Assembly (NCBI GenBank): GCA_025355595.1 | Contig: JANXZI010000574.1 | Span: 1-6,307 of the forward strand | DNA: 6,307 nucleotides | Direction: 5' to 3' | Source: Spartobacteria bacterium | GTDB lineage: Bacteria; Verrucomicrobiota; Verrucomicrobiia; Chthoniobacterales; Chthoniobacteraceae | Part shown: positions 1-4,951 of the stretch, piece by piece | How the letters are laid out: every line of letters starts with the position of its first letter | Position numbering within the stretch: position 1 is the first letter of the stretch | The notes under the pieces: generated by a model | Database searches by the model: none | What the model was told of the DNA's origin: nothing | What the model saw: only the letters and a program-made list of their open reading frames with translations | Made by a program: the position numbers and the translations under genes

Positions 1-89
1 CTCATCCCCACGCGCGCCTCATCGCGTCCCTCGCCCGCGAGGCCACAGGCGGGATCTTGCTCGCGGGTCCGCCGACCGGATACAGGGCC

Positions 90-524
90 CTACCGCACGC
101 GGGTGCGGATCTGACGAACACGCGGGATCGACGCCTGGCCCGTGACCTCGCTCTTTCGCTCATCACCAAGCCGATGTTTCAACCACCTCTCAACCGCAGC
201 CTCGTGCCCGCCCCTTCGTGCTGGCTCATCGCGGGTGAGAGCGATCGGTTCGATCGTGCGGTCGTCGACGCGGTGCGAGACGCGCTGCGCAAGCTCCTCG
301 TGCATTTGCCGGACTGCTTTCGCGGCGTCGAAACTTTCCCATCCGACAACCACGCGGCGCCCGTGCCTGTTGCGAACGACTTTGACAGAGGGCGCTTCCT
401 GCTCGATCTCGATTTTCTCCCCGACGACCTCGAGCTTGAATTTCGCCCCCGGTTTCAGGTGCAGCCTGTCGCGGACTTTCTTGGGGAGGACGATGCGGCC
501 TGCTTTGTCGAGGGTTGTTTTCAT
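90..524 (-). CDS. AbrB/SpoVT-type DNA-binding protein, VapB-antitoxin-like, with long basic C-terminal tail
   Basis: A swapped-hairpin AbrB fold spans residues 1-45, with the family signature KAGRIVLPKKVRDRL at 7-21 followed by KPG and a beta-rich KIEIE stretch. Proteins of this type dimerise and bind operator DNA; many are VapB antitoxins that autoregulate a toxin operon. Residues 46-80, including GWESFDAAKAVRQM, match the usual C-terminal toxin-binding portion in style. Such antitoxins are usually near 80-90 residues; this one has 144, with an Arg-rich tail I do not recognise. I chose the ATG at 524 because the conserved domain begins there (MKTTLDKAGR). An in-frame ATG at 572 would add 16 residues encoded by the 12-bp leader repeat. 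No PIN-domain toxin follows in the 89 bases to the window edge. The gene lies downstream of deoC on the same strand. A stand-alone transcription regulator is the main alternative. Confidence 0.75.
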   Translation of the reverse strand: MKTTLDKAGRIVLPKKVRDRLHLKPGAKFKLEVVGEKIEIEQEAPSVKVVRNRHGRRVVVGWESFDAAKAVRQMHEELAQRVSHRVDDRTIEPIALTRDEPARRGGHEAAVERWLKHRLGDERKSEVTGQASIPRVRQIRTRVR

Positions 525-589
525 GCCATAACGGATACCATTTCCCGTTCCATTTCCAAACCCATTTTTCATCCCGTTTCTTGCTCCAT
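521..589 (-). other. Two leader mini-ORFs with ATGA overlaps onto the AbrB-like gene
   Basis: On the minus strand a six-codon reading frame (MEQETG) starts at 589. Its TGA (571-569) overlaps the alternative long start ATG at 572. A second frame of 14 codons (MGLEMEREMVSVMA) starts at 565, and its TGA (523-521) overlaps the preferred gene start ATG at 524. The second mini-ORF has four in-frame ATG codons spaced 12 bases apart, a consequence of the repeat. Both junctions have the ATGA form typical of translational coupling. There is no clear Shine-Dalgarno before the gene itself, so re-initiation is a reasonable idea. The peptides may have no role of their own. Confidence 0.35.
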
Positions 590-597
590 TCCGCCGC
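526..597. repeat. Degenerate 12-bp tandem repeat in the leader of the AbrB-like gene
   Basis: Six consecutive 12-base units begin at 526, 538, 550, 562, 574 and 586. Each starts with CCAT (CCGT in the unit at 574), and four of them continue with TTT. On the minus strand every unit therefore ends in ATGG (ACGG in one). Units differ in their second half, so the array is old or constrained only at the core. It ends at the ATG (524) of the AbrB-like gene. Twelve is a multiple of three, so unit gain or loss would keep reading frames intact. It could be a set of operator half-sites or a translational leader. The periodicity is seen directly; the function is inferred. Confidence 0.6.
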
Positions 598-631
598 TGG
601 GGCGGGCCTCGGTGGAAAAATGGAACGCCGC

Positions 632-1426
632 TCAGTATCCGCCGCGGCCGAGGGTGCCGGTGGGAGCGGCTGTTGCCGTGCCGGATTTTTCCGCGGCTTC
701 GCGTCGGCGGTATTCGTCAAGCATCGCGGCAGTCGCCGTCGCGCCGCAGCGGGAGCCGCCGAGGTCACGCACGTTGATCAGCCCATCGAGATCGCGCACG
801 CCGCCCGCGGCCTTCACCTGCACCTTCGCGGAGACGCTGGCGCGCATGAGTGCGAGGTCATGCTCGGTCGCACCCTTGTAGTTGTAGCTGCCGCCGGGCT
901 GCTTCACGAAGCCGTAGCCGCTGCTGGTCTTCACCCAGTCCGCGCCGGCGCGCTCGCAGAGGTGGCAGAGCTTGATTTTGAAATCATCACTGCCCAGGCC
1001 CGCGCCGCCATCCGTGAGGTAGTCGTTTTCAAAGATGACCTTCACTTTTGCGCCGTGTGCGTGCGCCTCGTCGCAGACGGCACGCACGTCGCGCTCCACG
1101 TAGTCCCAGTCGCCGCCGAGCGCCTTGCCGATATTGATGACCATATCAATCTCTGCCGCGCCGTCCTTGCACGCGAGCGCGGTCTCGTAGCGTTTGGATT
1201 CGGTCGCGGAATTCCCGTGCGGGAAACCGATCACCGCGCCGACGAGCACGCCGCTGCCGGCGAGCAATTCCACCGCGCGCTTCACGGCGTAAGGCTTGAT
1301 GCAGACGGACGCGACGCCGTATTTCGCGGCGACGCGGCAGCCGTCCTCGAGATCGCGATCCGTCATCGTGGGATGCAGGAGCGAGTGGTCGATCATTTTG
1401 GCGATCTGTTCGTAGGTGTATTTCAT
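632..1426 (-). CDS. deoC: Deoxyribose-phosphate aldolase
   Basis: A class I aldolase (EC 4.1.2.4) that splits 2-deoxyribose 5-phosphate into glyceraldehyde 3-phosphate and acetaldehyde, feeding deoxynucleoside carbon into glycolysis in the cytoplasm. It has 264 residues, close to the E. coli enzyme's 259. Visible hallmarks are IDHSLL at 12-17, VCIKP at 41-45, EIDMVINIG at 92-100 with Asp94, and KVIFE at 129-133. The Schiff-base lysine is Lys166 in DWVKTSSGYG, and the second active-site lysine is Lys205 in VKAAGGVR. The last 20 or so residues are a flexible Gly/Ala/Thr tail ending in Tyr264, like the E. coli enzyme, whose C-terminal Tyr259 takes part in catalysis. No other deo or nucleoside-salvage gene is adjacent. 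The ATG at 1426 gives the normal family N-terminus; no Shine-Dalgarno precedes it. The gene may be cotranscribed with the AbrB-like gene 107 bases downstream. Confidence 0.96.
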   Translation of the reverse strand: MKYTYEQIAKMIDHSLLHPTMTDRDLEDGCRVAAKYGVASVCIKPYAVKRAVELLAGSGVLVGAVIGFPHGNSATESKRYETALACKDGAAEIDMVINIGKALGGDWDYVERDVRAVCDEAHAHGAKVKVIFENDYLTDGGAGLGSDDFKIKLCHLCERAGADWVKTSSGYGFVKQPGGSYNYKGATEHDLALMRASVSAKVQVKAAGGVRDLDGLINVRDLGGSRCGATATAAMLDEYRRREAAEKSGTATAAPTGTLGRGGY

Positions 1427-1468
1427 GCGATGGCGGAGTGGGTGATGAGGGTGTTTTCGGAAATGGCT

Positions 1469-1497
1469 TATTCAGTCGTCGAAGCCTGTAGTTTCAA
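1469..1497 (-). promoter_or_regulatory. Possible sigma-70-type promoter of deoC
   Basis: On the minus strand TTGAAA (1497-1492) resembles a -35 box, five of six to TTGACA. It is followed after exactly 17 bases by TGAATA (1474-1469), a weak -10 match. Initiation would fall near 1462, giving a leader of about 36 bases before the deoC ATG at 1426. The spacing and position are right, but the -10 is poor, so this is tentative. Confidence 0.3.
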
Positions 1498-1615
1498 CGC
1501 GGAGACGCCGAGCGCAAAGAGGGAGGAATGCCGATGAATTTTTCCCGGCAGGCCGTCTTCTGCGCCCGCTGTTGCTCGTCCAAGACAGGGACGTGGCTCA
1601 GATCGGCGGCCGATG

Positions 1616-2107
1616 CTAGTCCCTGAAATTCCCGAACTGCAGCCCGACCTCGAATTCCGAGCCGCGGCAGAAGGCGATCACCTCCTGCAGGTCATCGCGG
1701 CTTTTTCCCGTCACGCGGATCTGCCGGTCCTGCAATGCGCTCTGCACTTTCAGGCCCTTCTCCTTGATCGCGCGGATGACCTCCTTCGCCTTCTCGCCAT
1801 CGAGCCCCTGCTTGATCACGAGATCCTGCGTGGCGTGGCCGAGCGGCGAGATCGCGGGGTCCTTGCGCTCCACATTGCGAAGGTCCACGCCGCGCTTTGA
1901 GAGCTTGCCGACGACGATGTCGTGCAGGCTCTTCAGCCGGCTCGCGTCCTCGGCGGAAAGTTTGATTTTCGATTCCTTCTCGTCGAGTTCGATGGAGGCC
2001 TTGGAGCCTTTGAAGTCGAACCGGTTCGCGAGTTCCTTGCGGGCCTGGTTGATGGCGTTGTCGAGCTCCTGCGTGTCCACTTCGGAGGTGATGTCGAATG
2101 AAGGCAT
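1616..2107 (-). CDS. yajQ: YajQ family nucleotide-binding protein
   Basis: A 163-residue protein, the standard YajQ length. It opens with the conserved MPSFDITSEVD and contains NAINQARKELANRFDFKGS (18-36), followed by an acidic-basic beta strand region, KLSKRGVD (68-75) and DLVIKQGLDGEKAKEVIRAIKE (95-116). It ends in KVQSALQDRQIRVTGKSRDDLQ and a VGLQFGNFRD terminus. The family folds as two ferredoxin-like domains. It binds nucleotides or nucleic acid, and a Xanthomonas member binds cyclic di-GMP and affects transcription of virulence genes; the role here is unknown. The frame stays open upstream to 2509, but the extra N-terminus has no family character and would run through the amtB promoter, so I place the start at 2107. 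No Shine-Dalgarno is seen. It is divergent from amtB. No clear terminator follows; ATCGGC-G-GCCGAT at 1602-1614 lacks a loop and a T-tract. Confidence 0.95.
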   Translation of the reverse strand: MPSFDITSEVDTQELDNAINQARKELANRFDFKGSKASIELDEKESKIKLSAEDASRLKSLHDIVVGKLSKRGVDLRNVERKDPAISPLGHATQDLVIKQGLDGEKAKEVIRAIKEKGLKVQSALQDRQIRVTGKSRDDLQEVIAFCRGSEFEVGLQFGNFRD

Positions 2108-2540
2108 GGCTGGATGGAACATCAATCGGCGCGGAAATGGAACCCTGAAGCTCAATGGCTGCGAGAAAAGTGAATGCACGGGCCTCCGCGACGCGGGCGG
2201 ATATGAACGGATCGGGGAGCAGATGCCCGCCCCCTTGCAGCGACGCACGAAGGCGATGAGCATCCTTTCATCTCCCCGGCCCGGCGGGCTGTGGTGATTT
2301 GCCCACCGAACGCGGAGGTGGACGTTTTTCGCCAGCCAGAAATGGGCGGAAATGTGGGGTCTGCGAACTATTTTTCTCTGTTGGGTGGAGTCGCTGGCAT
2401 GGGTTGGCATGGGCGTTGCTAAGGGGGCCGCGCCAACCGACAAACCCTGCCAACGCACGAGCGCCGCCCCTGTGAGCACTTTGCGACAGCGAGGACGAGA
2501 ACGGTGCAATCAACCAACAAAACCACATCCCACAACACGA
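2108..2540. other. Divergent intergenic region between yajQ and amtB
   Basis: These 433 bases hold the upstream regions of both genes. Identified here are the sigma-54 motif at 2405-2420 and a C/A-rich amtB leader from about 2431 to 2540. Upstream of the promoter lie an inverted repeat CCACC/GGTGG with 9-base spacing (2303-2321) and an A/T-richer patch at 2368-2380, either of which could be an activator or bending site. Neither matches a known NtrC or IHF consensus well. I found no convincing yajQ promoter and no small gene. Confidence 0.6.
2405..2420 (+). promoter_or_regulatory. Sigma-54 (RpoN) promoter of amtB-glnK
   Basis: TGGCATG-GGCG-TTGCT matches the -24/-12 consensus TGGCACG-N4-TTGCW at all defined positions except one (T for C in the -24 block). 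The invariant GG (2406-2407) and GC (2418-2419) have the exact 12-base register. Initiation would be near 2431, leaving a leader of about 110 bases before amtB. The same 9-mer TGGCATGGG occurs just before it at 2395-2403 but has no -12 element of its own. amtB-glnK operons in proteobacteria are classically RpoN/NtrC dependent, so motif and gene context agree. Confidence 0.75.
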
Positions 2541-4229
2541 ATGAAACTGACCAAGATCATCTCCAGCCTTGCCATCGCGGCCGTCGTCGCGCTCGGCTCG
2601 CTCGGAGCACCCACCCTGCATGCGCAGGCCCCGGCGGATCCCGCCGCCACGCCGAACACTGCCCCGCCTGCTGAAAAGAAAGACGAGGCGAAAAAGGAGG
2701 AGGCAGCTCCAGAACCGAAGAAGGTGCCTGAAGACTTGAAGCTGCTGATCCACGAGCGCCTCCTGGCGGTCGAGGCTTACCTTACGAACAGCGACCCGAG
2801 CGCGGCATTTGCCGATTACAAGGTCAAGGACAAGGACGGTAATCTCGGCCTGCCCGTGGATAAGGAAGGCAACCTGCTGCCGGGCCTCGGCTCGGCGGGT
2901 ACGGCGGGCCCCGGCCACAATGGCTTCATGATGATCTGCGCCGCCCTGGTGCTCTTCATGACGCTCCCAGGCCTGGCACTTTTCTATGGTGGCCTCGTCC
3001 GTCGGAAAAATGTGCTCTCCGTCTGCGCCCAGTGTCTCGGGTGCGCGGGTCTCATCACGGTGCTGTGGTGGGCGTTCGGCTACTCGCTGGTCTTCGGCAA
3101 AAGTTTCGACGGAACCATGCTGGGCAAGTTCTTCGGCGGCTCGGAGTTCTTCTTCCTGAAGGGCGTCACGGCCGCACCGAACACTGATTACTCGTACTGG
3201 GTCTCGCAGAATGTATTCTCGATGTACCAGCTCATGTTCGCGATCATCACCCCGGCGCTCATCGTCGGGGCGGTCGCGGAGCGCATGAAATACAGCGCCG
3301 TCATGACCTTCATTGCGGTGTGGATGTTTGTCGTTTACTTCCCGCTGGCGCACCATGTGTGGGGCATCACCGGCATGATGAATGGCGTCTGGAACAAGAC
3401 GGCGACCGCCATTCACGCGATGGACTTCGCGGGCGGCACGGTCGTCCACATGTCGTCCGGCTGGAGCGCGCTCATCCTCTGCATCCTGCTCGGCAAGCGC
3501 CTCGGCTTCGGCAAGGATAAGATGTCCCCGCACAGCATGGTGCTTTGCATGGTCGGCACGGGGATGCTCTGGGTCGGCTGGTACGGCTTCAATGCCGGCT
3601 CCGCGGTCGGCGCTGACGGCGTCGCGGCGAATGCCTTCATGACCACGACGCTCGCAGCGGCGACCGCCGGCTTCGTGTGGGCTCTGATGGAGAAAGCGCT
3701 CAAGGGCCACGCCTCGATCCTCGGCTTCTGCTCGGGCATCGTCGCGGGACTCGTCGTCATCACGCCGGCGTGCGGCTTCGTGAACGCAACCGGCGCGATG
3801 ATCATCGGCGTCCTCGCCGCGGTCGTCCCGTACATCTTCGTGATGGTGGTGAAAGCCAAGCTCGGCTACGACGACGCACTGGACACCTTCGGCGTCCACG
3901 CGATCGGCGGAACGATGGGTGCGATGCTCACCGGATTCCTCGCGGATTCCACGGTGAACGGCAACACGGCGAGCAACCTCGCCGCAGTCGGTGGCAAGAT
4001 CGCCGACGCGAACCCGGCCACACAGAACGGCCTCGCGGCCGCCATCGCCGGCCACACCGCCTGGATCGATCAGGCGAAGGCCGTCGGCATCACGCTCGCC
4101 CTCGCGATCGTCGGCACGCTCGTCATCACCTTCCTCGTGAAGGCTGTCATCGGCCTGCGCCCGACGCCGGAGGAAGAAACCACCGGCCTCGACCTCACCG
4201 ACCATCAGGAAGAGGGCTACGTCCTCTAA
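2541..4229 (+). CDS. amtB: Ammonium transporter AmtB with signal peptide and extended exported N-terminal region
   Basis: An Amt/MEP/Rh channel of 562 residues that conducts ammonium across the inner membrane. A signal peptide (1-30, with an AQA cleavage site at 28-30) is followed by a Pro/Ala/Lys/Glu-rich linker (31-62) and a short, partly helical region to about 124. Eleven hydrophobic helices follow from about 128 to 538. Pore residues line up with E. coli: gate Phe233 and Phe350 (F107, F215), recruitment site Trp274 and Ser354 (W148, S219), Asp295 (D160), and the twin histidines His303 and His453 (H168, H318). The C-terminal EEETTGLDLTDHQEEGY is the cytoplasmic tail contacted by PII proteins. 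The start at 2541 is chosen because the signal peptide begins there; the frame is open upstream to 2352, across the promoter. The N-terminal region adds roughly 100 residues over E. coli AmtB. The gene heads an operon with the PII gene 87 bases downstream. Confidence 0.97.
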   Translation: MKLTKIISSLAIAAVVALGSLGAPTLHAQAPADPAATPNTAPPAEKKDEAKKEEAAPEPKKVPEDLKLLIHERLLAVEAYLTNSDPSAAFADYKVKDKDGNLGLPVDKEGNLLPGLGSAGTAGPGHNGFMMICAALVLFMTLPGLALFYGGLVRRKNVLSVCAQCLGCAGLITVLWWAFGYSLVFGKSFDGTMLGKFFGGSEFFFLKGVTAAPNTDYSYWVSQNVFSMYQLMFAIITPALIVGAVAERMKYSAVMTFIAVWMFVVYFPLAHHVWGITGMMNGVWNKTATAIHAMDFAGGTVVHMSSGWSALILCILLGKRLGFGKDKMSPHSMVLCMVGTGMLWVGWYGFNAGSAVGADGVAANAFMTTTLAAATAGFVWALMEKALKGHASILGFCSGIVAGLVVITPACGFVNATGAMIIGVLAAVVPYIFVMVVKAKLGYDDALDTFGVHAIGGTMGAMLTGFLADSTVNGNTASNLAAVGGKIADANPATQNGLAAAIAGHTAWIDQAKAVGITLALAIVGTLVITFLVKAVIGLRPTPEEETTGLDLTDHQEEGYVL

Positions 4230-4245
4230 GTCTTGCAGGGGGAAA

Positions 4246-4283
4246 GCGGCCCGGGCTGTGCGCAGCCGTGCGGTCCGGGCCGC
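4246..4283 (+). other. GC-rich stem-loop between amtB and glnK
   Basis: GCGGCCCGG (4246-4254) pairs perfectly with CCGGGCCGC (4275-4283). The 20-base interior can form a smaller helix, GCTG (4255-4258) with CAGC (4263-4266). The structure begins 17 bases after the amtB stop and ends 33 bases before the PII start. There is no T-tract after it, so it is unlikely to be an intrinsic terminator. It may protect the upstream message, mark a processing site, or reduce read-through so that the two genes are made in different amounts. Confidence 0.6.
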
Positions 4284-4316
4284 GACCTTCACATAAAAAC
4301 CAACCAAACAGACTCC

Positions 4317-4655
4317 ATGAAAAAAATCGAAGCCATCATCAAGCCCTTCAAACTCGAAGAGGTGAAAGACGCCCTCGCCGAAATCGGCATCGAGGGAATG
4401 ACCGTGACGGAAGTCAAGGGATTCGGACGCCAGAAAGGCCACACCGAAATCTACCGCGGATCGGAATACACCGTGGACTTCCTGCCGAAAATCAAGATCG
4501 AGATCGTGGTCGCCGACGGTGTCGCCGATCAGGCCACCGCCGCCATCGTGAAAGCCGCGAAGACCGGCAAGATCGGCGACGGGAAGATCTTCGTCAGCTC
4601 CGTCGAGCAGGCCGTGCGCATTCGCACGGAGGAGACGGGCGACAAGGCAGTCTAG
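4317..4655 (+). CDS. glnK: PII nitrogen-regulatory protein (GlnK/GlnB family)
   Basis: A 112-residue trimeric signal protein, the same length as E. coli GlnB and GlnK. PII reads ATP/ADP, 2-oxoglutarate and glutamine status. Its T-loop (37-55) contains GFGRQKGHTE, Arg47 (inserted into the AmtB pore when the channel is blocked) and Tyr51 in YRGSEY, the uridylylation site. The B-loop TGKIGDGK spans 83-90, and Arg101 and Arg103 are the C-loop phosphate contacts. Linkage to amtB argues for the GlnK role, although Lys3 and Asp54 are the E. coli GlnB-type residues at paralogue-distinguishing positions, so glnB is the alternative name. The ATG at 4317 gives the exact family N-terminus, MKKIEAIIKPF. 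No Shine-Dalgarno is present; the start follows an A/C-rich stretch. The gene is probably transcribed from the sigma-54 promoter before amtB and ends at the terminator 34 bases downstream. Confidence 0.97.
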   Translation: MKKIEAIIKPFKLEEVKDALAEIGIEGMTVTEVKGFGRQKGHTEIYRGSEYTVDFLPKIKIEIVVADGVADQATAAIVKAAKTGKIGDGKIFVSSVEQAVRIRTEETGDKAV

Positions 4656-4689
4656 CCGCTCGCGGTTCACCGCGAAAAACAATCAGTGC

Positions 4690-4729
4690 AACGCCGATCC
4701 GGGGTAATCCGGGTCGGCGTTCGCTTTTT
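4690..4729 (+). terminator. Rho-independent terminator of the amtB-glnK operon
   Basis: AACGCCGA (4690-4697) pairs with TCGGCGTT (4714-4721). The helix extends inward by a T-G wobble and CCGG/CCGG pairing (4699-4702 with 4709-4712) to a six-base loop, 13 pairs in all. Five T residues (4725-4729) follow after a three-base CGC spacer. It starts 34 bases after the PII stop codon. Confidence 0.85.
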
Positions 4730-4951
4730 CCGGAACGCTGAACCAATGTTGGACCCAGCGAAGGTTGGGCAGGGTCCATATTTTGAATGTGGACTCCACG
4801 AAATCAGGAAGAGGTACGCGAGGCGTCTCTGTTGGTTTCTGCTTCCCGTTCCCTTCCTGGCTTCCTAAATTCGGACAACTACCGAAGGTTCAGGTAATCC
4901 CGGCTGGAATAAACCGCGGCACTGGCACGGGCTGTGCGTCTGCATCCCGGC
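4730..4951 (+). other. Intergenic stretch before the anchored HEAT-like protein, with small palindromes
   Basis: No gene is seen in these 222 bases. TGGACCC (4750-4756) and GGGTCCA (4772-4778) form a 7-bp inverted repeat around 15 bases, followed by TATTTT. GTGGA-C-TCCAC (4789-4799) is a perfect 11-base palindrome. A pyrimidine-rich run occupies about 4827-4867. A sigma-54-like motif overlaps the end (4922-4938). No good sigma-70 promoter was found: the one TTGGAC/CATATT pair has a 22-base gap, too long to count. Confidence 0.45.
4922..4938 (+). promoter_or_regulatory. Sigma-54-like -24/-12 motif immediately before the last gene
   Basis: CTGGCACGG-GCT-GTGCG has a full consensus -24 block and the GC of the -12 block in exact register (GG 4924-4925, GC 4936-4937). 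The -12 block reads GTGC rather than TTGC and lacks the final A/T. If real, initiation would be near 4949, only three bases before the ATG at 4952, giving an almost leaderless message. A chance match in GC-rich DNA is quite possible. Confidence 0.25.

Noticed and set aside
93..108. Hairpin CCGCAC/GTGCGG at the AbrB-like stop codon as a terminator
   Set aside because: The stem is only six pairs and no T-tract follows on the minus strand.
2..163. A 53-codon minus-strand frame overlapping the tail of the AbrB-like gene, considered as a toxin
   Set aside because: It is Arg-rich with no PIN, MazF or other toxin motif, and it lies mostly inside the AbrB-like frame.
515..1537. A 340-codon plus-strand frame opposite deoC
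   Set aside because: It is antisense to the conserved deoC and has no recognisable motif.
2108..2509. N-terminal extension of YajQ to an ATG at 2509
   Set aside because: The family starts at MPSFDI; the extension is unlike any part of YajQ and would cover the sigma-54 promoter on the other strand.
4660..4675. Hairpin TCGCGGT/ACCGCGA just after the PII stop as the terminator
   Set aside because: It is followed by A residues on the plus strand, not T; the stronger hairpin at 4690-4721 with a T-tract fits better.
2268..4682. An 804-codon open frame on the minus strand, antisense to amtB and the PII gene
   Set aside because: It mirrors two well-conserved genes, its translation is rich in Arg, Asp, His and Gly with no domain, and GC-rich codon use keeps this antisense frame open.
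4934..4951. GTG start six codons upstream for the last gene
   Set aside because: The added residues are uninformative and the codon overlaps the promoter-like motif; the ATG at 4952 directly precedes the hydrophobic anchor.
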